Below, in pieces: positions 55,213 to 64,000 of a stretch of 64,000 nucleotides of DNA; the stretch's first letter is position 1; the number at the start of each line of letters is the position of its first letter. The notes beneath the pieces were generated by a model. The model had not been told where the DNA came from. It saw only the letters and a program-made list of their open reading frames with translations, and searched no databases. This DNA comes from Azolla caroliniana (Eukaryota; Polypodiophyta), in contig JBHGNT010000012.1 in the NCBI GenBank assembly GCA_043228905.1, forward strand, positions 15,438,001 through 15,502,000, written 5' to 3'. The translations under genes and the position numbers were made by a program.

Positions 55213-58035
55213 TTACGGAGAATCACTACTATAACTAATATAAAATGATGATTCCTCCTTGTCATCCTCGGATGTACCAATGAGTGCATTATCTTCTTCA
55301 TACACCAAATGGTTTGACTCTAGATTATATGTAGCAGATCTCGTTTGCCTTTGACTCGAGCCACCTTGTAGACCTGGTAATTTTTCTTTTATTATATCTA
55401 TTGTTGACTTCCTTAATCGTCTGGCTTTTGTAAGCGTGAAGTCATACACGATGATATCCACATCAGAGATATCAAGGGTCGAGGTGTTACGAATGTTTCG
55501 CTTCCGCTTCCTACCTCCCCTTGTCGTTGGGCATTCAATCATCTCCAATGTATACTTACCCGTAAAAGCATTTGCACTTCTAGTGTTGTACCAATGAACG
55601 TTTATAGACTTGATTGTGTTTTCTATTTCATGCATTAGCACTTCTAGAATTTTACCAACCCAAAATTGGTGGCCATGTGAGTTCTCATCAATCGGCATTG
55701 CAATCAACATCCCCGCCGCGAGCTCTTGCAAATTGCCTTGCCATCTAGCTTCGGCTGCTTTGGTCATCCTTGGTCCCACATAAATGTCTCTTTATTGTGG
55801 ATGGACCAAACTGTCATTAATCACACTTGCTGGTTGCTCCGGAGTTTTATTTACACGATCATGTTGTAGCGACCATGTGAATGGTGTTTCCAAATTCCAA
55901 TTATCACCAAATACACAATTGTCTATAATTCATTTCTGATCACTAAAAAATACATCCCACCATGACGTATCTTGTTATGTAGCATATTTCTTTGCGACCT
56001 CAATATGCTTTCTTTTTTCTTCTAAGGCTTGGAGCCATAATTGTTTTTGTTCTGATACCATGTCACTATGCCACTTTCCTTTCTTCTCAATTGGCATTTG
56101 TTTAGCTACATGGACAATTGTACTTGGCATACAAAGTAATAACTGGCAACCACCTTCAGGTTCCCATGTTGTAGAAGATGAATATTGTTTAGCATACAAA
56201 AGCATAGAACCACTTATTTCATTTTTCTTTATCATAAAAATGTGATTGAACCTTATATTGTTTAACTGGGCGAGCACTTTAACATTCCCAACACCCCCAT
56301 CTGATATATATCTCTTAAAGTTATATACCTCCAAGTGTAACACTTTTGGGTGTGGAGTATATGCATCACAAATGACATCAAATGGTTTTGGTAATATGAA
56401 AGCATCATGCCGAGACAACTGTCTGGAGAATGTGTTAAACATCTGATCTATATGATCATTTGTGTGGTCAACCAAAAGAAAATTGACTTTCATTTTTCTA
56501 AACAATCCTTGGTTGACCAACATACTTAGATAGCCAAACACAATTGAATTTTTGTTCTCTCTAGCAGTATTGTCCAATTGAATGTGTAGAACAGGGGGGA
56601 ACGGATGGCCCCAAGACTTCAAAACTCGATGAATCACTGTAACTGTTAGGTTAGGGTCATTGTGAACATTGGGTTATATAATGAAGACGTGAGGTCTAAC
56701 AGACCTATTATAAGCCAAGCATCCCACCAAGTGCATTTGAACAAGTTACTCTTCATTGATGTCTTTGGGCAGCTTCCGCATATGCGGTAAGCACATCTTC
56801 TTCTGGTCCATGCCATCTATCATTAAGCACATGTATTGTTCGGGCCTCTTCAAACACTTCTCTCTATGATGCATCGCCTTCTTTCGTTCTAACAATTGTG
56901 CCTCACGATGCTCCTGTAGTAACTTCTTACTCATATCCTTTTCCATTGATGTCTTTGCACCTTTAGCCAAACTTTTAAGATTTGCACAAATGGAGCAATA
57001 CCCCATGGGTACATTACGTGGAATGATAACATTTGAAAACTGAGCTCTCCATAAGCTTGTGAATTAGCTATATGTGATAGATTTATTGCGTGAGCCCACC
57101 ATATTTGATTGATAGACATCATAAACTTCTCGACGTGTGTAATTATCAAAGAGGTGCATCCTACCTGTCGTGGGCATTACTTCACAATTTAGCTGAAAGT
57201 AACTTTTCATCCAACCAATAGCATGTCTTCCAATTGCACCTTTCATACTTGGAACCTCTTTACAATTGAGCATCTGATCCCCGCTAAGTAGACGTTGTTG
57301 TACTCTATGTAGCTGCATGTTACTAACACATAATGCAATTTTGAAGGCAACTCTACATATCTGTTGTGCATGGAAGATATAATACTCGAATGATACTTTG
57401 ATCCCCGTACATTTGTCAGACACTAGTTGCATATATGACCCGAGGTAAGTGTCTTGCTCATCACTAGTCATCGAAAAATAGTATCGTCTTAATTCTCGCA
57501 ACTTTGATTTTCCAATCATAGACATACAACCACGGACACAACATAGTTTGTTGACATCAAATCCAATCTGCTTATCTGATGTCACCAAGTTAAATCTGGC
57601 TAGAAGAATTCTACGTGGGATTCTTCTAATATGCATAGGGCTTCTAGATTTCTCTTCCTGCATAGAAGTTGGGGTAACCTTGTTACAATCCAATTCTTTG
57701 TTGTGACCATCACCCATGATATTCGATGTTTCATTGGCACTACCTTCATTCTTCGTATCTTTATTAATATCGTATTCTTCAATAGAGAACTCTTCACATG
57801 TGTCATTATTCACATGTGTTGTAGGTGAAGATGAGCTCAGACAATACTCTTCGATAGAAATGGGTGAGTCTGTCGACAGACAATATTCTTCGATAGAAAA
57901 TGGTGAGTCTGTCGACAGACAATATTCTTCGATAGAAAATGGTGAGTCTGTCGACAGACAATACTCTTCGGTAGAAAACGAAGAGTCTGATGACAAACAA
58001 TATTCTTCAATCGAGAACGGTGAGTCTTCACTCAT
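55213..58035 (-). pseudogene. DUF7869-like (transposase-like) gene with six nonsense codons
   Basis: A single frame of about 940 codons from ATG at 58035. Order: an N-terminal 13-residue repeat (SIEEYCLSTDSPF, about five copies), a basic segment, a Cys-rich region (CCVRGCMSMIGKSKLRELRRYYF, MTSDEQDTYL), a coiled stretch (LLQEHREAQLLERKKAMHHR) and MCLMIDGMDQ. Next is the diagnostic core HIQLDNTARENKNSIVFGYL with VDHTNDHIDQMFNTFSRQL, then FNHIFMIKK and a C-terminal HQFWVGKILEVLMHE...VHWYNTRS module. Stops at about 57064, 56746, 56672, 55975, 55930 and 55790 are five TAA and one TGA; no frameshift was found. The family occurs in plants and animals and is thought to derive from transposases; I cannot name the superfamily. 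It is arranged head to head with the ParB/methyltransferase gene. Confidence 0.8.
57830..58030 (-). repeat. 39-bp minisatellite coding a 13-residue repeat
   Basis: Five to six units of (S/T)DSPFSIEEYCLS at the N terminus of the DUF7869-like protein. The two central units are identical at DNA level, suggesting recent expansion or gene conversion within an otherwise old gene. Confidence 0.85.
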
Positions 58036-58041
58036 GCCTTA

Positions 58042-58800
58042 AGGTCCACACAGAGCTCTTCAAGTTATGTGCTTGGGCTAATATAAAAAACTAATAAGCT
58101 CCTCTCTAAACATAAACTCCCTCAATATAATGTCTATATTATTTAAAAGTATATTAATACAATTAATAAAGATATTATTTTTAATATAATAAATTTATTC
58201 AACATATTAACAATTACTTAAACTAGTCAGTATAAAGTCGAATCAATTATATTTTATACCTTATTAATCCTATAATATATAATTTAAATTAAATTTACTT
58301 TAGCCATGAAGTATAATATAATTACAATCATTACCAAGCCATATATATGTTAGTTTAAAGTTAAAATCATTGGTTAATTAACGGCACCATAATTAATATA
58401 GAACTTCTCAATCATTGGTTCATTCATGGCCACATCTTTAATACAAAACATTAGAGAGTCATAAAAACGTTGCTTTGAGTATTCAATCATTGGTTCATTC
58501 ATGAACCTCTATCATTGTTTTATTTATGACCTTCAAAGGCATTGTATGTTAGTTTGAGTATAAAATAATCATTAATATGTTAGTTTGAGTATTTAATCAT
58601 TGATTGATTCATAAGCATCATTTAATTCAAATCCATTAGAGAGTCATTGGTAGATTAAAGATTATGTACTAAATAAAGTGTACTTACATCTAAGAAAAAA
58701 ATGTTCCAAGGTCAAAGAAACTCTTTCTTAGGTCTAACTAACTAGCCTTAAGCTTACCAACCCTGGTTAAAGTAATTGTGGTTACTGTAACCATAGTGGT
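58042..58800. other. Intergenic region between two divergent genes; AT-rich
   Basis: Several loose copies of AATCATTGGTTCATTCATG and TATGTTAGTTTGAGTAT (58370-58640). No gene. Regulatory sequences for both genes may lie here. Confidence 0.5.
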
Positions 58801-58807
58801 CAATCCC

Positions 58808-58815
58808 TATAAATA
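58808..58815 (+). promoter_or_regulatory. TATA box of the ParB/methyltransferase gene
   Basis: CTATAAATAG lies about 120 bases before the first ATG, with a C/A-rich leader (CAATCACTCACGCG) after it. Good match to plant TATA boxes. Confidence 0.6.
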
Positions 58816-58966
58816 GGAAGACCTCCTCATTTCGCAATCACTCACGCGTAGAACAAAGCACACGAGCATAAACAACCCATAGCATGCAACACCAAATCGT
58901 CATCTCCCCGTAAGCATCGACAACGAGAATCATGTCTTCGAAGAAGATCATGCGCCAAGAATCCAG

Positions 58967-59757
58967 GTAAGCGCCTGACAGTACGAACATTTTCGTAAAT
59001 ATGTTTTAGCACTCAAGAACTCAATACGCCATATCGAGTTCCTGTATAAAGTGGGGGTTTTATACAGGAACTCGATACGGCATATCGAGTTCCTGTTTAA
59101 AGTTTGTGTTTTATGCAGGGTTTAGTTCCTGTTTAAAGTTTGTGTTATATACAGGAACTCGATACGTCGTATTGAGTTCCTATTTAAAGTTTGCGTTTCA
59201 TACATGAACTGGGTACGTCGTATCGAGTTACTATATAAAACAAAAACTTTAAACGAGAATATTGTGTTTTTGGGGGAACATTTTGGTATATGTGTGAAAA
59301 GATACCAAATTTATGTCCAATTCAGACTTTTTAAGTGACATTTGCTACATTTTGTAACATTTAGCGCCCTTATTGAAAAAGGTTTTATGACCTATAACAG
59401 CTTAAAATAATAGAAAATAACCCACGAATTACCTTTATGATACCAAATTCAAGTCTATCGTATTAAAATTCTCAACAATATGAGATATGGAATCAATATA
59501 AGCCATACCTACCTTCCAATATGATACATATCCTTGTATAATTATTAAGATATATAATATTTGAAGTTGAATAGCCCTTACTAGATTTAAATTCACAATA
59601 AAGTTCTATCATGTTCACAGAAAATACGATTGATATTTAGAGTTTAGCACAAATCGCTTGCTAGTTTTTGTCTTGGTCTTCTTATGTATATTTTAATATG
59701 CAACCTTAATCTAGGCAACCAACTAACTTATATTTTCGCACTTCCTTTCTTAAATAG
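58967..59757 (+). other. Putative intron 1 with palindromic repeat array
   Basis: Donor CAG|GTAAGC and acceptor TTAAATAG|GTCG keep the reading phase. AT-rich, except for the repeat at 59014-59240. Confidence 0.5.
59014..59240. repeat. 50-bp tandem repeat, most units with a long palindrome
   Basis: About four and a half units. The best one has 14-bp perfect arms (ACAGGAACTCGATA and its complement) around a five-base CGGCA spacer; other units have ACG(T/C)C(G/A)-type centres. Between palindromes runs TTTAAAGTTTGxGTTTTATA. The third unit has lost its left arm. Strong hairpin potential. Confidence 0.85.
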
Positions 59758-60518
59758 GTCGTTTGAGAACTTGTCGAACCAACTTGTGAAGAAAATAAAG
59801 CTCTGAATTCAAGGCTCTCCAATTGAGACCCAAAAACAAATTGCTCCTTAGAACATGAAGAGAGGAAAAAAGCTTCTCTTCAATGAGGAGACAAAATCTC
59901 AACCATCCGATGATGTTAGCCAAAAGAAAATGTTAGCTGCTACTGGTGGTGATGACCTTCCTGAACGTGATCTAAGGGACAAGGAATGGTGTATGCAGTA
60001 CATCGACTCCAACAAAAAAGTCGTGTGTATACTGCAATGAAGAAGGGCGACGCTCAGCTTGAAAGTGACACTGCATTTATGTATGGCCGTATTCTATGAT
60101 TTGACTATGAAGATTTAGATTCAGCCAACATTCTTGTAATGATAGAGTGCTCGAAGGGGGTACGTAAACTGTACCTTTCTGAAGATCGACTAGTAAAGGA
60201 ATCTTGTGTGCCAAAATCTTTTAAAAAAGATCTACAATGCTCACAAAACCTTATTGCCACCTTGAGGCCTTATATATAAGGCCATTTAACTCTAAGGGAG
60301 CCCTTTCCCTCCCCAGTGAAGGCCCCGAAAAAGGCATCTAAAGTGCAATCAAGACCAACAAAAAAGAAGACCACTAAAATGTCGGACTCCGACTCATCAA
60401 GCTCAACCAAAGATGAGGACACTAGGGGGACGCCCGGTGTTGAGCTGGCATTTGGTGTGTTGTCATCCGAGCAGATATGGAGAGAGTTATCGTAGCGTAA
60501 ATTGGTAAGAAAGGGCAA

Positions 60519-61016
60519 GTGTTTAATTTTCCTATAACACACATCCATCGACCCCTAGTAGATGTAAAAATAGGACGAAGACCACTTGAGATCAGAGAGC
60601 CACACCGAATGCATGTTCAGAATGTCAAGAAAAAAATGAAAATAAATCTGCATGCTACAGTTGTGCCTTTCATTGTGATGGTAGATCCCGAAGAATGTTC
60701 CACAAATGAGGACCTCGACGTGAGAAAGCATGATCAATACAATTACTTTGTAATTGGTGGATCACATTCAGCTGAAGCACGCCGACAACTTGTTAGAGAG
60801 CACCCAATGACTTTCTTCTTCAAGTATGCTGAGTGCAAAATATACGTGGGCCTCACAACTGAAGAGGCAAAGCTTTTGGCATGGGACCACAACAACGACA
60901 ACGACTATAGGCAAAAAATGTCATCTATTGAACGGATAAGGTTCTTCCACCATGAATACTTGGACGTCAAACAAAAGTTTGGTGTGAAACTACACCCCGG
61001 CCTACGACGTTAATGC
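60519..61016 (+). other. ParB/sulfiredoxin-like domain region
   Basis: An open stretch of about 165 codons inside the gene, ending in a single TAA followed by more reading in the same frame (VVDDNVKSDGLQKYESWF). GGSHSAEARR corresponds to the G-G/D-x-H/R-R-x-x-A box of the ParB N-terminal domain, and GLTTEEAKLLAWDHNND to its later helix. In prokaryotes this fold binds and hydrolyses CTP or acts as a nuclease; no activity can be claimed here. Confidence 0.65.
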
Positions 61017-61375
61017 CTTCATGAGGTCGACATTGTGGTGGATGATAATGTTAAGTCGGATGGTCTTCAGAAATATGAGTCCTGGTTTCAAGTTGCCTTT
61101 AGAGATGGAGAAGTATGGGACCTACAAGATCAAATCTTCTCAATGTGGGAGAATAAGGAGGTCAAGGGTCAACGACAAAAGAAATGTAAGGTAGACCCTC
61201 AACTAGAAGCGACCAAGAAAATTGATTTGACAATTGAAGAAGCGGCTGATGAAATAAAGTTGTCTCTGTGGAGAGCTATGCCCGGTATTAAGGATGAGCA
61301 ACTTCTTGTGTCTATTTTGTCAAGGGTTGTGGTGAAAGATTTAACCCTTGAAGAAATGGTCATTGAGTTCAATAA

Positions 61376-61451
61376 GTAAGTCTTTCAAATAGTGATATTG
61401 AATTCAGTATGGTGCAATTGAAAGTTATAATCTCGTTTTCTAATTTCACAG
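61376..61451 (+). other. Putative 76-nt intron
   Basis: AATAA|GTAAGT to TTTCACAG|TCATAAG. Splicing joins EEMVIEFN to HKVYMKIQEVMMKQLG in frame. Without splicing the frame stops at 61379. Confidence 0.65.
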
Positions 61452-61590
61452 TCATAAGGTGTACATGAAGATCCAAGAAGTTATGATGAAACAACTTGGA
61501 TGCATAACTTGGGAACAAGTGACCCAAGATTATCCTCTAATGTCTTCATATAAGACGTTATCCAAGTATTTTATTGCATTCAAGGATTGG

Positions 61591-61672
61591 GTTAGTATTG
61601 GCGTTTCTCATTAAGTTTTCCTCATATGTAGAAGTTGTGTAATAATACCTGATGTCTTATTTCTTCTGTTAG
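61591..61672 (+). other. Putative 82-nt intron
   Basis: GATTGG|GTTAGT to TTCTGTTAG|AAACTG. Joins YFIAFKDW to KLCRGKKQGEVKDIHDFP in frame; the frame then shifts before the methyltransferase part. Confidence 0.55.
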
Positions 61673-61849
61673 AAACTGTGTCGTGGAAAGAAACAAGGAG
61701 AAGTTAAGGATATACACGATTTCCCGACATCCTTCCTTTGCACACCTCGAGAGAGCCATAAAAGAAAAGGATCGTCGCTTAGTCAAGGCATACAAAATTG
61801 AGGAAGATGGCTCCTTCAAAAAATTTAGCCACAAAAAGGACATTACAAG

Positions 61850-62305
61850 AGATCTTTACTACAACGTGATTTGTGGCGATGTCGTTGACATGATCCAAAA
61901 AGTGCCAAAGAAGGAATATACACTAATGATCGTTGATATTCCATATAGATTTCGAATAGTAGGGTCATCATACGACGATGAACCTTTTAGGTTCAAACAG
62001 TTAGAGAAGATGGTCAAGGATTTTGCTGAGCTAACGACTGCATCCTTGTGGAGGATAGTTGTCTTTCATAGTATGGACCAAGGGTACTCGGTAGCTCAAG
62101 CTTTGAGATCTCGTTGCCATGGCATCGAGAACCTTGCACGATGAACCTTTTAGGTTCAAACAATTAGAGAAGATGGTCAATGATTTTGCTGAGCTAACTA
62201 TTGCATCCTTGTGGAGGATAGTTGTCTTTCATAGTATGGACCAAGGGTACTCGGTAGATCAAGCTTTGAGATCTCATTACCATGACATCGAGAACCTTGC
62301 ATGGT
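61850..62305 (+). pseudogene. N4/N6 DNA methyltransferase-like domain, 3'-truncated
   Basis: YYNVICGDVVDMIQKVP, then MIVDIPYRFR, which aligns with the D-P-P-Y catalytic motif IV (here D-I-P-Y). WRIVVFHSMDQGYSVAQALR and IENLAW follow, as in the strand after motif IV of beta-class enzymes. The SAM-binding F-x-G-x-G that in this class comes later is absent, because the sequence is cut at 62305. A 163-bp tandem duplication near the end shifts the frame. Confidence 0.65.
61975..62301 (+). repeat. 163-bp tandem duplication in the methyltransferase-like domain
   Basis: ACGATGAACCTTTTAGG...GAGAACCTTGC occurs at 61975-62137 and again at 62138-62301, with several substitutions between copies. 163 is not a multiple of three, so the duplication itself is inactivating. 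Confidence 0.9.
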
Positions 62306-63340
62306 AAGGATTATTGATAAGAGACATCCTTGCCTGTCCACACTCTCTGTGCAACATCACCCTTTAATGGTACTGAGGGAGACCTGTTGATCAGATAAAC
62401 ATATGTGTACATCGCCTTGGCCCAATAGGATTTCAGCAGTTTTGCATGAGAGAGCATGCTCCTTACCCTCTCCATGATCGTTCGATTCATCCTCTCTGCA
62501 AGCCCGTTCAACTCTAGGGTCTTTCGCACTGTGTATTCGATCCGAATACCTTGGCACTTGCAGTACTCGTCAAACTACCCTCTATATTTGCCACCGTTGT
62601 CGGTTCGGACAACCTTCAACTTCCGACTCGACTCTCGTTCAGCTGTAGCGTGGAACTCCTTGAAAACTGACAATACTTGATCCTTCGACTTCAGTACGAA
62701 GGCCCATGTCTTCCGACTATAGTCGTCAATAAACGTCACAAAGTACTGTCCACCTCGATGCGATTGAGCATCTACATAGCACACATCCGTGTGTACCAGT
62801 TGCAGTGGCACTTCTCTTCTTCTCGGTGGTCTTGTGTGGAAAGCTGCTCTGTTTTGCTTTCCGACTAAGCAGTCGACACACTTCTCCAGGTGCACTCCCT
62901 TGACTTCTGGTAGAAGCTTTTGGTCGGATAGTATGTGCATTCCTTTCTCACTCATGTGGCCTAGTCTCTTATGCCATACCTCTCCTGCCGAGTTGGCTGC
63001 CACATTTACTTCAAATTTGCACAGTTGGGCATGCATCATATATAATGTGCCTTCTTTCTGTGCTCAGGCCACTATAAGATTCCCTCGGCAGAACTTCCAC
63101 TTGCCATTCCGAAAACTACCACTATAGCCTTCGCCATCTAACCTTCTAGTCGATATCAAATTCAATCTTATATCAGGGACGTGTCGAATATCCTTCAGAG
63201 TTAGTCGACACCCTGTCGACGTCGTCAAGCAAACACTTCCGACTCCGGTGGAGCTAGACCAGTGAGTTATTACGCTTTCTTTGAAGGATGGCTGCTTCCA
63301 AGCCCAACCCCTTGTTATCATCGCTTGATCACCTCCTTTT
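62306..63340 (-). pseudogene. Copia protease-integrase fragment
   Basis: From the right: SVCLTTSTGCRLTLKDIRHV, RRLDGEGYSGSFRNGKWKF, VWHKRLGHMSEKGMHIL, CVDCLVGKQNRAAF, VHTDVCYVDAQSHRGG, FVTFIDDYSRKTW, VVRTDNGGKY, NGLAERMNRTIMERVRSML and WTGKDVSYQ. Same family as 45720-47230 and better preserved; breaks near 63062 and 62575. It truncates the methyltransferase gene. Confidence 0.87.
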
Positions 63341-63412
63341 CCACTAAGTGATTGCTTAAGGACCTTAGTGTACGATCTAGGTTGTTTCCATCTCGACTTT
63401 GGATCTTAGCAC

Positions 63413-63694
63413 TTGAAGTCTGTCTATACAAACCCTTCGCGCGTGTGTGTTACTTGGGTGGGACCATCGGGGTCTTGGACTAGGGAGTACGAATGGATAG
63501 AGAAAATCCGAGGTTTGCTTTACGACAATACTACTTCCCGACCCCTTCTTGAGCAAGGGCTCATTGCCCCTTTTGTGGGGCCGGTGGCTTTCGTTCATCA
63601 CGAGTTTTTGAGTTTTCAAGATCACCGCATGAGCCAACTGATCAAATGGGTACAAGCAAAGATGAGCACGCCAAATGAACACACAAGGGGATGA
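63413..63694 (+). CDS. Unrecognised 93-codon open frame
   Basis: Encodes MKSVYTNPSRVCVTWVGPSG and later LLEQGLIAPFVGPVAFVHHE and HRMSQLIKWVQAKMS. Composition looks protein-like rather than random, but I recognise no family and see no promoter. It may be part of an adjoining transposon. Confidence 0.25.
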   Translation: MKSVYTNPSRVCVTWVGPSGSWTREYEWIEKIRGLLYDNTTSRPLLEQGLIAPFVGPVAFVHHEFLSFQDHRMSQLIKWVQAKMSTPNEHTRG

Positions 63695-64000
63695 GAACAC
63701 AAACACGAATGCCCGTACATCTTTATCAGGAGGAGAGGTGCATGGGCACGCCCAAACCCTCCCTTGTCACAAGACGTCGAACGTACAAGGAAGACGCAAA
63801 ACACATGCACAAATGCTCGTACACCTTTAGGAGGAGAGGTGCATGGGCAAGCCCGAATGCTCCCTCATCACAAGACGACCGAACGTACAAGGAAGACACA
63901 AACACACACACAAATACTCGTACGTTTTTATGAGGAGGAGAGGTGCATGGGCATGCCCGAAACGCTCCCTCGTCACAAGATGGCCGAACATACAAGGAAG
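63690..64000. repeat. Tandem repeat, unit about 102 bp, running off the window
   Basis: Three units, each with AGGAGAGGTGCATGGGCA, GCCCxAAxxCTCCCTxxTCAC, AAGACGxCGAACGTACAAGG and AAGACxCAAACAC. The key word AGGAGAGGTG recurs at 63731, 63832 and 63936. Confidence 0.85.

Larger units (their letters stand above)
58932..62305 (+). pseudogene. ParB-like domain plus N4/N6 DNA methyltransferase-like gene, decayed and 3'-truncated
   Basis: A short first exon (MSSKKIMRQES, 58932-58966) ends in AG|GTAAGC. The reading resumes in phase at 59758 (SFENLSNQLVKKIK) and then breaks. A possible BED-like finger (DKEWCMQYIDSNKK, then CVYC after a frameshift in an A6 run) is near 59985-60050. A ParB/sulfiredoxin-like domain follows at 60519-60980: FVIGGSHSAEARRQLV, then IYVGLTTEEAKLLAWDHNND and RQKMSSIERIRFFH. 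Next comes a helical segment (LTIEEAADEIKLSLWRAMPG) interrupted by two small introns, then the methyltransferase-like domain (61850 on). Several stops and frameshifts mean this copy is dead; a copia fragment removes the 3' end. Homologues with this order are known from bacteria and phages; a plant nuclear case with introns is unusual. Confidence 0.7.

Noticed and set aside
55213-58035. Altered genetic code in which TAA is read as glutamine
   Set aside because: Element B is intact with a standard TAG stop, and the neighbouring relics have ordinary stops; C-to-T decay explains the TAA codons more simply.
1-64000. CRISPR array, prokaryotic operons, tRNA genes
   Set aside because: None seen; repeats present lack CRISPR spacing and no tRNA cloverleaf was recognised.

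Overview
The window looks like a stretch of plant nuclear genome built almost entirely from transposable elements and their debris. Evidence for a plant: Ty1/copia elements primed by initiator-Met tRNA, a chromodomain-bearing Ty3/gypsy element, L1-type LINEs with DUF4283-like ORF1, a hAT element, and a decayed fragment of a mitochondrial-type large-subunit rRNA gene. I see no intact cellular gene. The species cannot be fixed from the sequence; a seed-free or early-diverging land plant is possible but unproven.

Layout. 1-3776: decayed plus-strand gypsy copy A. 3777-5242 and 12538-12940: minus-strand LINE, split by an intact and apparently young gypsy element B (5243-12537, minus strand, matching 796-bp LTRs, ACGT target duplication). 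13122-17049: degenerate hAT element with an 8-bp target duplication differing at one base. 17075-26328: LTR pieces of one chromovirus family plus a broken chromovirus (20981-26328, minus strand). 26335-32448: degenerate plus-strand LINE. 33610-36982: copia deletion derivative without reverse transcriptase. 36983-42463: mostly anonymous AT-rich DNA with degenerate tandem arrays. 42464-45560: copia LTRs and a minus-strand copia 3' end. 45570-53678: plus-strand copia, broken by a nested LTR-element end, a LINE fragment and a non-autonomous LTR element that carries a 48-bp minisatellite and an Arg/Asp-rich reading-frame remnant.

53690-54850 is a fragment of mitochondrial-type rrn26. To its right lies the least ordinary part of the window, two divergent decayed genes. 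On the minus strand (55213-58035) is a DUF7869-like, transposase-like gene with six nonsense codons and no frameshift. On the plus strand (58932-62305) is a gene with a ParB/sulfiredoxin-like domain followed by an N4/N6 DNA-methyltransferase-like domain. Its apparent first intron carries about four and a half copies of a 50-bp repeat, most containing a long palindrome. A ParB-plus-methyltransferase combination is familiar from bacteria and phages, so this is the best candidate for an undescribed eukaryotic module or a cargo of a large mobile element. It is cut off by a copia integrase fragment (62306-63340). The window ends in a roughly 102-bp tandem repeat that runs off the edge.

The nesting order gives relative ages. 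Element B is youngest (intact frames, matching LTRs). The hAT, chromovirus, LINEs, copia copies and rRNA fragment are old, with many stops and apparent C-to-T decay.
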